Positions 1-5,549 are shown, counted from the stretch's first letter. The stretch is 6,626 nucleotides of DNA from Tigheibacillus jepli (GCF_030732005.1 NZ_JAROCA010000099.1:1-6626), one strand, 5' to 3'. Numbers and translations are program-made. Notes: generated by a model not told the origin, from the letters alone.

Positions 1-154
1 ACAACAATAACTGTAAAACAAGTGGCGATTTATCAGAAAGGTTAAAAACTTATTTACACAAAATTATTGACAGTGCCGCACGCGGGTCTGCGTAAAATGT
101 TGTGTACTACAATCTTCGCAACAAGCACGCTGCCCAAGCGTTCCTCGCATCCTG
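1..154. other. gene-free 3' flank of the FMN reductase gene
   Basis: No convincing gene is seen. Downstream of the minus-strand FMN reductase stop there is a small hairpin at 127-141 (ACGCT stem, 5-base loop, AGCGT) and a very short CCGC/GCGG pairing further on near 76-85. Neither is followed by a T-tract in the minus direction, so neither can be called an intrinsic terminator with confidence. A TTGACA at 67-72 on the plus strand has no -10 box at a normal distance. Confidence 0.4.
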
Positions 155-721
155 TTAAAAACCGTATTCCGCTTCCTTTGCCCTGCGAATTTGCAGGAAT
201 GTTTCTGTCAGTACGACCGTGTCCTCCACCAGTCGTTCGATTCGTAAAAGGACATCATCGTTGATAATTTCTTTACGGTAAAAATCTTTCTCCTCAATAA
301 ATACATAGGTCTGGACAATTTGTGCCTTCATGTATGATAAGATTGGTTTTAATTGCTGTTCGGCAATTAGGAAATGTTTCGGGGAGCCGGCAGTAACTAC
401 CATGCTGACAACCTTGTCCCTCAATGCATTGGAAGGAAGTAAATCAAATATATTTTTTAATATCGCCGGTATAGAGGCCTGGAAAATCGGCGTTCCAATG
501 ATAATGGCATCCGCCTCCATGATTGTTTGCGCGACAAATTTCGTATCACCTGTATATTCCAGATAGTTGCGCCCGTCACTGAACTGCATGTCATAATCTG
601 CCAAATCAAGGACAACCATCTCTGTATCCGGGTATTTTTCAGCAAGAATTTTCATCGTATAATTCATTGCTACTTTTGTTTTGCTACCGACATTGGAGCC
701 GGATAGCCCAACAATCTTCAT
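155..721 (-). CDS. NADPH-dependent FMN reductase (flavodoxin-like fold)
   Basis: Predicted 188-residue cytoplasmic flavoprotein that uses NAD(P)H to reduce FMN. Seen: the N-terminal beta strand followed by the phosphate-binding loop SGSNVGSKT (residues 7-15), the second flavin loop with GTPIFQASIPAILKNIFD (76-93), and AGSPKHF (111-117), in the order of the NADPH-dependent FMN reductase family (SsuE/MsuE/azoreductase relatives) and at its usual length. Start: a GTG at 730 would extend it by three codons, but the AGGA at 732-735 lies only 1 base from that GTG and 10 from the ATG at 721, so ATG 721 is preferred. It lies downstream of a flavin monooxygenase on the same strand, so it probably supplies that enzyme with FMNH2 (inference from pairing). 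It also seems to have its own promoter at 753-782. The exact physiological substrate is unknown. Confidence 0.9.
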   Translation of the reverse strand: MKIVGLSGSNVGSKTKVAMNYTMKILAEKYPDTEMVVLDLADYDMQFSDGRNYLEYTGDTKFVAQTIMEADAIIIGTPIFQASIPAILKNIFDLLPSNALRDKVVSMVVTAGSPKHFLIAEQQLKPILSYMKAQIVQTYVFIEEKDFYRKEIINDDVLLRIERLVEDTVVLTETFLQIRRAKEAEYGF

Positions 722-752
722 AACTTTCACATCCTACTTTTTTGTTATAAGA

Positions 753-782
753 AGTATAAAATTGAGGTTGTGTTAATGTCAC
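753..782 (-). promoter_or_regulatory. sigma-A-like promoter of the FMN reductase gene
   Basis: On the minus strand GTGACA (777-782, 5 of 6 to TTGACA) and TATACT (753-758, 5 of 6 to TATAAT) are 18 bases apart. Transcription would begin near 746, giving a leader of about 25 bases before ATG 721. The -35 box lies 7 bases past the end of the dispersed repeat copy, so the repeat is upstream of the promoter, not inside the leader. Confidence 0.55.
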
Positions 783-789
783 TCTCAGC

Positions 790-904
790 GACAGCCATGT
801 CCGGCGCTAGCGCCCAGCAACTAGCAGATGTTTTGATGGGGCGAGTAATCGCAGTCCCAGGACGTCGCGCTTTTTAGCCTGTAAGGGCGCTAGCACCTTT
901 GTCC
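790..904 (-). repeat. dispersed intergenic repeat, copy 1 (internally shortened)
   Basis: Bases 790-859 match 3298-3369 at roughly 85-90% by eye with a 2-base gap, and 885-904 match 3474-3493 (GGGCGCTAGCACC against GGGCGCTTGCGCC). The middle differs and is about 80 bases shorter than in copy 2. The ends can pair: 806-815 is the exact reverse complement of 885-894 (10 bp). An internal hairpin with 4-base loop GTAA (plus strand) lies around 838-858 and is conserved with copy 2. Read on the minus strand, the repeat starts inside the last codons of the monooxygenase gene and supplies its TAG stop; its other end is 7 bases before the reductase -35 box. From memory, sequences of this type are abundant between genes in Bacillaceae genomes. 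Confidence 0.85.
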
Positions 905-1963
905 TGCTGTATATTTTTTGATCGCAGGTAAAATTTCTGTCCCGATAATGTCGATATTTCTTTTTAAGTTGTCAAATGGTACGCCGCCAAAATCGATTTG
1001 TGCAATATAGCGCTGGTGACCGAACATTTCATGCTGATAAAGGATTTTTTCAATAATTGCCTGCGGGCTTCCTATGTTCATAATATTATGCGGATCGGCC
1101 CCCTGTGCAAAAAGCTGCTTTGAAAAACCTTGCCCGTTTGTCAACTTCATTCCTTCATTGATGAAGGGGAATGTTTCCTGGAGTGCCTGCTGGGATGTCT
1201 TCGCTACGTAGAAGAATCCCGCTGTTGCGACAGGCAAATCTGCCGGGTCAAACCCACGGCGCCGCGCAGCTTCACGATAAGCATCAATCGTTCGTTTGAA
1301 AATAGATGCAGGTCCTCCCAAATGTGCCATGAACATTGGAACCCCTGCGTATCCTGCTTTAACCGCACTTGCCGGAGAGCCGCCTACAGCACGCCAAATT
1401 GGTATTGAACCGTTTTGCGGACGCGGAAGTACCCTGGCATTTTTCAACGGAGCGCGAAATTCTCCGGTCCAATTGACAATTTCTTGCTCGTTTATTTGCA
1501 ACAGCAAATCAAATTTTTCCTCAAATAATTCTTCATAATCACGTATATTATAACCCAATAAATCAAACAACCCTACGCGAGATGCTCGCCCGGCAATAAT
1601 TTCTGCTCGCCCTTTTGAAATTAAATCAAGCGTGGCAAAATTTTCGTAGACGCGAACCGGGTCGGATGTGCTAATAATGGTAGATGAGCTTGCGATTTTC
1701 ATTTTAGAGGTGGCTTGAGCGATAGCTGCCAATACAACAGCATGTGCCTGTGTTGCAAAAAATTCCTGATGGCTTTCCCCGACACTAAAAAAATCAATTC
1801 CGGCTTGTTCAGCTAGTTTTGCATATTCAATAATTTCATGTATGCGCTGTTCTGCGGAAATTCTCTCCCCGGTTAGCGGATTCGGCAAATGATCCCCCAG
1901 TGTATAAATGCCGAATTCCAATCCTTTGCTTGGATCAATCCGATATTTTTCCATTGTAGACAT
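890..1963 (-). CDS. LLM-class flavin-dependent monooxygenase (luciferase-like)
   Basis: Predicted 357-residue TIM-barrel oxygenase using reduced FMN (or F420 in some relatives) and O2. Family features seen: strand-1 FGIYT (17-21); FFSVGESHQEFFATQA (58-73), matching the GxGEHH-type segment of the family; KMKIASSSTIISTSDPVRV (87-105); the ISKGRAEIIAGRAS segment (115-128) characteristic of bacterial luciferase-like proteins; IPIWRAVGGSP (187-197). Start: ATG 1963 has an AAAGG about 10 bases upstream; an in-frame ATG at 2005 would add 14 basic residues, run across that site and has no good site of its own. The last four residues (GQRC) and the stop codon lie inside a dispersed repeat, so the natural C-terminus may have been altered. 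The FMN reductase downstream and the divergent HxlR regulator suggest an FMNH2-dependent two-component oxygenase; substrate unknown. Length and motifs resemble the LLM group that includes SP_0267-like proteins (from memory). Confidence 0.9.
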   Translation of the reverse strand: MSTMEKYRIDPSKGLEFGIYTLGDHLPNPLTGERISAEQRIHEIIEYAKLAEQAGIDFFSVGESHQEFFATQAHAVVLAAIAQATSKMKIASSSTIISTSDPVRVYENFATLDLISKGRAEIIAGRASRVGLFDLLGYNIRDYEELFEEKFDLLLQINEQEIVNWTGEFRAPLKNARVLPRPQNGSIPIWRAVGGSPASAVKAGYAGVPMFMAHLGGPASIFKRTIDAYREAARRRGFDPADLPVATAGFFYVAKTSQQALQETFPFINEGMKLTNGQGFSKQLFAQGADPHNIMNIGSPQAIIEKILYQHEMFGHQRYIAQIDFGGVPFDNLKRNIDIIGTEILPAIKKYTAGQRC

Positions 1964-2053
1964 TGTGCGGCAACCTTTCTTTCTGCAAAGTTTCATATAT
2001 TTCAATCATGTACGGTGCATTTAATTGTCTTTTCATTTACATGTTATAAGTTT

Positions 2054-2059
2054 ATTATA
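2054..2059 (-). promoter_or_regulatory. candidate -10 box of the monooxygenase gene
   Basis: A perfect TATAAT reads on the minus strand at 2054-2059, with start expected near 2047 and a leader of about 84 bases. The matching -35 region (around 2077-2082, TTATAT) is poor, which would fit a promoter needing activation, or simply a weak one. An ATAGTA half-site at 2057-2062 (TACTAT on the minus strand) overlaps this -10 box and resembles each arm of the inverted repeat at 2102-2123. Confidence 0.45.
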
Positions 2060-2097
2060 GTAGATAACCATCTGAAATATAAGTACACACTTTTAAG

Positions 2098-2106
2098 TGC
2101 TATAGT
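2098..2106 (+). promoter_or_regulatory. extended -10 promoter of the HxlR regulator gene
   Basis: TGCTATAGT fits the extended -10 form TGnTATAAT with one mismatch. No good -35 box is present 17 bases upstream, as is common for extended -10 promoters. Transcription would begin near 2113, inside the inverted repeat at 2102-2123, leaving a leader of about 24 bases. Confidence 0.45.
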
Positions 2107-2123
2107 ATACAAAAATATACTAT
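2102..2123. promoter_or_regulatory. candidate HxlR operator, perfect inverted repeat
   Basis: ATAGTATA (2102-2109) and TATACTAT (2116-2123) are exact reverse complements separated by 6 bases (CAAAAA). The 22-bp site covers the end of the regulator's -10 box and its expected start, just before the GGAGGA ribosome binding site. HxlR/DUF24 regulators bind as dimers to short AT-rich inverted repeats, and TACTAT-like arms resemble, from memory, the Bacillus subtilis YodB operator. Autorepression is the inferred use. A second weaker palindrome, CACTT-TT-AAGTG, lies just upstream at 2088-2099. Confidence 0.6.
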
Positions 2124-2136
2124 TGGAGGAATGATG

Positions 2137-2538
2137 ATGAATATCGAACCCAATTTGTGCCGTGTAGAAGATGCCTTAGGTATATTGGTTGGGAAATGGA
2201 AACCCATTATACTGCTAAACTTATTAAAAGACGGCACGCAACGATTTAGCGAACTGAAACGCAATGTACCAGGCATTACACAAAAAATGCTAACGAAACA
2301 ATTGCGAGAATTGGAAGCAGAAGATATTGTTCAGCGGGTGGTATATCCGCAAGTACCGCCGAAAGTGGAATATTCCATTACGGAATACGGACGCAGCCTG
2401 GAGCCGATTTTACATGCGATGCATGAATGGGGGATGAAACATACCTTGCATAAGCAGCAAAAACTGAAAAAGGAACGCAAACAAAAAACGAAATCCGAAA
2501 GTGGAAAGCGTGAGAATTACACCAAAAGTTACGGATAA
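2137..2538 (+). CDS. HxlR/DUF24-family transcriptional regulator
   Basis: Predicted 133-residue winged-helix DNA-binding protein. Seen: the family signature from residue 8 ([20 protein letters not shown]), the recognition region [20 protein letters not shown], and the wing and C-terminal part [16 protein letters not shown] followed by [12 protein letters not shown]. Cys8 sits where HypR, YodB and CatR of B. subtilis carry their redox-sensing cysteine, so thiol sensing of quinones, aldehydes or hypochlorite is plausible by analogy. Three ATG codons stand in a row (2131, 2134, 2137) after GGAGGA at 2125-2130; only the third has normal spacing (7 bases after GGAGG), so it is chosen. The C-terminus has a Lys/Arg/Gln-rich tail of about 30 residues beyond the usual family end. 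It is divergent from the monooxygenase gene and probably regulates it. Confidence 0.92.
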   Translation: MNIEPNLCRVEDALGILVGKWKPIILLNLLKDGTQRFSELKRNVPGITQKMLTKQLRELEAEDIVQRVVYPQVPPKVEYSITEYGRSLEPILHAMHEWGMKHTLHKQQKLKKERKQKTKSESGKRENYTKSYG

Positions 2539-2626
2539 AACTGGACCGGTTATTCCAAAAAATTGGGTTATCACTGTGACCCCCCAGAAGAAATCCAAAC
2601 GCACACAAAGAAATGAATACAATTAG
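2501..2626 (+). CDS. possible small overlapping reading frame (41 residues)
   Basis: A frame open from 2468, with GTG codons at 2501 and 2510, overlaps the end of the HxlR gene in the +1 frame and ends at TAG 2624-2626. The GTG-2501 product would contain [19 protein letters not shown] followed by [12 protein letters not shown] and a polar end. Its composition (alternating V/T/I, Pro, Gly, one Trp) looks like real protein, and its stop is directly at the foot of the hairpin at 2625-2657, as expected for the last gene before a terminator. No good ribosome binding site is seen before either GTG. It could be a translationally coupled small protein, an alternative C-terminus of the regulator reached by a frameshift near the A6 run at 2483-2488, or chance. 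Family not recognised. Confidence 0.3.
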   Translation: MESVRITPKVTDKTGPVIPKNWVITVTPQKKSKRTQRNEYN

Positions 2627-2657
2627 CCTCATCTGCCAGCTTGCGGCCGATGAGGCT
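2625..2657. terminator. hairpin between convergent genes, probable bidirectional terminator
   Basis: AGCCTCATC (2625-2633) pairs perfectly with GATGAGGCT (2649-2657), and the 15-base loop can pair further (GCC with GGC). The hairpin lies between the plus-strand regulator and the minus-strand thioesterase. There is no T-tract directly after it on either strand; on the plus strand the nearest is T6 at 2673-2678. Termination is therefore likely but not of the classic form. Confidence 0.55.
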
Positions 2658-2736
2658 TGATTATACCTGAAATTTTTTCGATTCCTTGGAGCACCGCAGC
2701 ATATCGCTCAAGGGAGAAATACCGGTCACACTAAAC

Positions 2737-3207
2737 TTACTCCGATTCCTGGATCTCCTTCAGCAATGCATAAATATCCGGCGCAGCCTTATCAATCCTT
2801 GCCGGGCGCCATTTCCGATTCACCCACATATGCAGGGTGGAACCACTCGTAAGCAATTCACCATACGGTTCAGTGACGCTACTTGCAGTTGACATGCTCA
2901 TTTCCTCTCCAATTTTGCGAACCTCATACAGAAATCGAATGCGCACAGCAGAGATATCCGTTACTTTTGTAAAAATAACAAGACGGTCATCGTAGCGGGC
3001 AGGTTTGTGGTATTTGGCGTTCATCTCCACCACCGGCAGCAACAGTCCCAAATCTTCCATCTTACTGTAGGCCATGCCAGTCTCACGCATCCATTCCGTC
3101 CGCCCGACTTCAAACCAGGCAACATAGTTTGCATGATGTGCAACGCCCATTTGATCTGTATCCTTATAATGAACGCGTCGTATTTCTTGATGCCAAAGTT
3201 GTGCCAT
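2737..3207 (-). CDS. acyl-CoA thioesterase, hotdog fold (4HBT/YbgC-like)
   Basis: Predicted 156-residue enzyme hydrolysing acyl- or aroyl-CoA thioesters to the free acid and CoA. The signature is at the N-terminus: HYKDTDQMGVAHHANY (13-28) followed by WFEVGRTEWMRE, which is the YbgC/4-hydroxybenzoyl-CoA thioesterase active-site region; Asp18 corresponds to the catalytic Asp of that family, with His24/His25 next to it. A later GSTLHMWVNRKWRPARI segment matches the last strand. Start: ATG 3207 follows a GGGGGGA stretch at 3213-3219 at normal spacing; ATG codons further upstream (3237, 3234) have no binding site, and any longer start would run through the promoter at 3262-3290 and into the repeat. 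It lies downstream of an acyl-CoA synthetase on the same strand, so both may act on the same acyl group in opposite directions. Chain length or aromatic preference cannot be told. Confidence 0.88.
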   Translation of the reverse strand: MAQLWHQEIRRVHYKDTDQMGVAHHANYVAWFEVGRTEWMRETGMAYSKMEDLGLLLPVVEMNAKYHKPARYDDRLVIFTKVTDISAVRIRFLYEVRKIGEEMSMSTASSVTEPYGELLTSGSTLHMWVNRKWRPARIDKAAPDIYALLKEIQESE

Positions 3208-3261
3208 TTTCGTCCCCCCAATTACATGCAGCATCATCCGTTTTTGCTTGTAGGTAAAGAA

Positions 3262-3290
3262 ATTATAAAGTTTTTCTGTATTCATGTCAT
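3262..3290 (-). promoter_or_regulatory. sigma-A-like promoter of the thioesterase gene
   Basis: On the minus strand ATGACA (3285-3290, 5 of 6) and a perfect TATAAT (3262-3267) are exactly 17 bases apart. Start is expected near 3255, giving a leader of about 48 bases before ATG 3207. The -35 box is 7 bases from the end of repeat copy 2, the same layout as at the FMN reductase promoter. The thioesterase can therefore be transcribed independently of the synthetase. Confidence 0.7.
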
Positions 3291-3297
3291 TTGCTAT

Positions 3298-3493
3298 GAC
3301 AGCCACGTCCGGCTCCAGCGCCCAGCAACTAGCAAATGGTTTTCGGTGGGGCGAGTAATCGCAGCCCCAAACTTCACACTCCTCCACTACGATAAGTCAA
3401 CATCGGTTTGCTTTCAGCTCACCGTGTTTCCTTTATCTCATTGCGGAGTGCTCCAGTTTGTACGTTGCTAAACGGGCGCTTGCGCCTTTGTTC
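3298..3493 (-). repeat. dispersed intergenic repeat, copy 2 (longest, about 196 bases)
   Basis: This is the reference copy for the repeat at 790-904. Its ends pair: AGCGCCC (3317-3323) with GGGCGCT (3474-3480) and AGCAAC (3324-3329) with GTTGCT (3464-3469), forming a long-range stem. Inside it, 3348-3368 forms a tight hairpin (GGG, then GCGA pairing with TCGC around a GTAA loop on the plus strand, then CCC). Bases 3370-3463 are absent from copy 1. On the minus strand the repeat begins with GAACAAAGGCGC directly at the TGA (3492-3494) that would end the uninterrupted synthetase frame. No protein-coding capacity is evident within it. Confidence 0.85.
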
Positions 3494-3584
3494 AGACAAG
3501 TTTTTCCTTAGCGATATCTTGCAATCGGAATTTCTGAACTTTACCGGTACTTGTCAATGGCCATTCCTCCGGTGTGATAAACTA
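3492..3584 (-). pseudogene. in-frame C-terminal continuation of the acyl-CoA synthetase, past an amber codon
   Basis: After the TAG at 3582-3584 the same minus-strand frame stays open for 29 codons to TGA 3492-3494. The first part reads FITPEEWPLTSTGKVQK, then FRLQDIAKEKLV. This is the classic C-terminal end of ANL enzymes: PLTxTGKxxK is motif A10, whose lysine performs adenylate formation (position 564 counting the amber as residue 550). The residue replaced by TAG is one base from Tyr, Glu, Gln, Lys, Leu, Ser or Trp codons. No frameshift or other damage is visible in these codons, so the stop is probably recent, read through, or a base-call error. Confidence 0.85.
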
Positions 3585-5231
3585 GACGTGGCGCGGGATT
3601 TTAAATCGCGCAATGCGGGATGCGCACCAGCTGGTAATCTCGCGTCTTGTGCAGGATTGGCCCTCTTTGAGTTCTATGAAAGCAGCACCTGCTTCTGTTG
3701 TCACACGATCAGGTACACCGACGATAAATACTTGATTCACAGCCGGATGCTTAGAAATCACCTCTTCCACCTCGCGTGGCGCAACAAGTTCGCCGGAAAC
3801 TTTGTACAGATCTTTGCTTCTGCCAAGCATTTCGATATAGCCATTTTCATCGATACGGCCAACATCCCCCGTACGGAGCCAGACATCCTTATCGATTGTT
3901 TTTGCTGTTTCTTCCGGCTTTTTATAATAGCCGCGCGTGACGGTGTTGCCCCGGACCGCAAGCTCGCCAATCGCTCCTGCTGGCAAATCTGCTCCTGTGT
4001 CACGGTCAATCGTTTTATATTGTACTGTACTGCCGTTAAATTCCGGGAGTCCACAAACGCCCCCTAATTTTGGACGACCCACCCTCGTTGTAATTCGTTC
4101 AATCGGATCGCCAAGTTCAGTTGTAACACCGGATGAAGAAACCTCCGTTTGTCCATAGCCGGTCAAAATTTCTGTCAGACCAAGGACTTCCACTGCTTTT
4201 TTCCAAACTGGTCCAGGAGCAGGTGCCGCACCACACCACATGGCAAACAAGTGAGACAAATCAAATTCCCCTGCTCGCGGATGATTGAGCAATGGCACGA
4301 GCATTGACGGGACACAAAGGAAATCATTCACCTTGTATTTTTCCATCATTTCGAGGGCAGATAGTGGGGAAAATCTGTTAGGTGCGATTAACGAACCCCC
4401 AACAAATGACATGGCTAGTATCCCTTCGATAATGTTGAAGCAATGATAAAATGGCAGCGGTGCATACGTGATGCGGCCATCTTCAATCGCTCTGCTAAGG
4501 CATGTGCTATACGCACAGCGCAGCAACATATCATGCGTCAGCATCACCCCTTTGGATTTTCCGGTGGAGCCCGAAGTGTAAATGAATGCACCGACTTCAT
4601 CCGGGTAATTTGACGCTTGCCATCTTTCCAGTAGCGTATCATCCGATATAGATGCCGCCCCACCGCAAAATGCCCGCCAGGAATGAAAACGATTGTCAAG
4701 CTCGCTTTTGCCATTTTCGAGGCAGATGATATGCTCCAATTGGCTGTTGGCTTGAAAATCAGCATCATCCAAAAGGCTTGCGATGGTTCCGGCAGGATGG
4801 TTGCCTTTAATAGTTTGCTGCATTACTAAAAAGCGGCTGTCCGATTGGGATAAAATATAGCCGAGCTCATCTTTGTTCAACATCGTATTGACAGGGATAA
4901 ATACAGCCCCGGTGAGTGAAGCAGCAATCATAAGTGCCGGGTAGGCTGTGTTATTTTCCATTAATATCGCAATGTGGTCGCGCCGCTTGATGCCAAGCTT
5001 CAAGAAGCCCTTCGCATATTGCCATGCTTTTTCCCAAATTTCCTTATATGTAGCTGTGTCATCTATTGTGCCAATAAATTCCCGGTTGGCGTATTTTTCA
5101 CAGGTATTGGAAAAATGGGTTGCAAGTGTATGACGTGGCCAAGTGGGAAATTGTTTTTCCAATGCAGCTCGTCTAGCAGCCGGACTAGGTAATTGCGCAA
5201 TGGTTGCAGATTGCTTGGCTTTGATCGACAT
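3582..5231 (-). CDS. AMP-binding acyl-CoA synthetase (ANL superfamily), ended early by in-frame TAG
   Basis: 549 residues before the TAG, 579 if read through. The family activates a carboxylic acid with ATP to an acyl-AMP and then forms the CoA thioester. Seen: P-loop YTSGSTGKSKG (218-228), PLPFYHCFN (258-266), GYGQTE (358-363), WLRTGD (451-456), hinge GRSKD (470-474), and the small C-terminal domain up to IARFKIPRHV, where the TAG falls. The motif with the catalytic lysine lies just beyond the stop, so the short product should be defective in adenylation although the CoA-binding and hinge parts are mostly present. Start: ATG 5231 has GGAGG at 5239-5243, 7 bases away; an ATG at 5255 is upstream of that site and rejected. 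Overall it resembles medium/long-chain fatty acid or aryl acid-CoA ligases. The substrate is not identifiable. The thioesterase lies downstream on the same strand and the SDR is divergent. Confidence 0.9.
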   Translation of the reverse strand: MSIKAKQSATIAQLPSPAARRAALEKQFPTWPRHTLATHFSNTCEKYANREFIGTIDDTATYKEIWEKAWQYAKGFLKLGIKRRDHIAILMENNTAYPALMIAASLTGAVFIPVNTMLNKDELGYILSQSDSRFLVMQQTIKGNHPAGTIASLLDDADFQANSQLEHIICLENGKSELDNRFHSWRAFCGGAASISDDTLLERWQASNYPDEVGAFIYTSGSTGKSKGVMLTHDMLLRCAYSTCLSRAIEDGRITYAPLPFYHCFNIIEGILAMSFVGGSLIAPNRFSPLSALEMMEKYKVNDFLCVPSMLVPLLNHPRAGEFDLSHLFAMWCGAAPAPGPVWKKAVEVLGLTEILTGYGQTEVSSSGVTTELGDPIERITTRVGRPKLGGVCGLPEFNGSTVQYKTIDRDTGADLPAGAIGELAVRGNTVTRGYYKKPEETAKTIDKDVWLRTGDVGRIDENGYIEMLGRSKDLYKVSGELVAPREVEEVISKHPAVNQVFIVGVPDRVTTEAGAAFIELKEGQSCTRREITSWCASRIARFKIPRHV

Positions 5232-5315
5232 GTCGCATCCTCCTTGTGATATCAAATTTTATGGCTTGATGGACCTCCCAAAAACTTTCTATTGGTGCAA
5301 AAGAAGTGCAACCTG

Positions 5316-5324
5316 ACTATAACA
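5316..5324 (-). promoter_or_regulatory. possible extended -10 promoter of the synthetase gene
   Basis: TGTTATAGT on the minus strand fits TGnTATAAT with one mismatch. The -35 position is not conserved. Start would be near 5309, with a leader of about 78 bases before ATG 5231. It is the best candidate in the gap but remains weak. Confidence 0.3.
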
Positions 5325-5345
5325 AGCAGGTTTTTGATTGGGTAG

Positions 5346-5465
5346 CCCCATGATGTTGCTGGCGAGGCATCCGCGTCTATTTTAAAAATAGCACGTGAAT
5401 GGACCAAAGTCTATTACAGGACTTTAGCGAAACAAGCTCCTGCCATTCTTGCATTGACTCGATAA
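5346..5465 (+). pseudogene. possible C-terminal gene remnant upstream of the SDR
   Basis: In the 318-base gap between the divergent synthetase and SDR, a plus-strand frame is open from 5346 to TAA 5463-5465 (39 codons) after a TAG at 5343-5345. It lacks a usable start codon. Its translation includes EASASILKIAREWTKVYYR followed by TLAKQAPAILALTR, which looks like an amphipathic helical C-terminus and not random sequence. The stop is followed 5 bases later by GGGGAG, the ribosome binding site of the next short frame, as in an operon. It may be the tail of a lost gene of this operon; no family recognised, and chance is not excluded. The stretch 5256-5345 has nothing clear except the weak promoter at 5316-5324. 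Confidence 0.25.
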
Positions 5466-5484
5466 AAACCGGGGAGATCATTTT

Positions 5485-5535
5485 ATGGGCACAATCGTGC
5501 ACCTGCATGATAGACTGGAAGAAACAATGCGATAA
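5485..5535 (+). CDS. possible 16-residue leader-like peptide before the SDR
   Basis: ATG 5485 is preceded by a strong GGGGAG at 5471-5476 with 8 intervening bases, and the frame reads MGTIVHLHDRLEETMR to TAA 5533-5535. The stop abuts the GGGGAGG (5536-5542) that serves the SDR start at 5550, so translation of the two could be coupled. Such a short frame may be a leader peptide, a remnant of a longer gene, or chance. Confidence 0.3.
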   Translation: MGTIVHLHDRLEETMR

Positions 5536-5549
5536 GGGGAGGAAACGAG

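Noticed and set aside
1964..2005. Longer N-terminus of the monooxygenase from ATG 2005
   Set aside because: It would translate through the AAAGG site that serves ATG 1963, adds a basic stretch unlike the family, and has no ribosome site of its own.
2378..2632. Minus-strand frame with hydrophobic stretches opposite the end of the HxlR gene
   Set aside because: It overlaps the hairpin and the regulator, and its hydrophobic look is explained by antisense of an A-rich coding end.
3208..3387. Longer N-terminus of the thioesterase
   Set aside because: The extra 60 codons cover the promoter at 3262-3290 and part of repeat copy 2; the 4HBT signature begins normally from ATG 3207.
790..3493. Repeats read as insertion sequences, MITEs with target duplication, or a CRISPR array
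   Set aside because: No transposase, no clear target-site duplication at the ends, and copies are not evenly spaced; they are better described as interspersed intergenic repeats.
3408..4067. Long open frame on the plus strand (219 codons)
   Set aside because: It is antisense to the synthetase and the repeat, rich in Cys, Phe and His as shadow frames are, and has no ribosome site.
5337..5365. Possible fourth copy of the dispersed repeat (GATT, GCCCCAT, GTTGCTGG in order)
   Set aside because: The matching words are short and spaced differently from copies 1 and 2; not distinguishable from chance by eye.
5377..5391. AT-rich palindrome CTATTTT-A-AAAATAG
   Set aside because: Short, AT-only core, no matching site near another promoter; not convincing as an operator or terminator.
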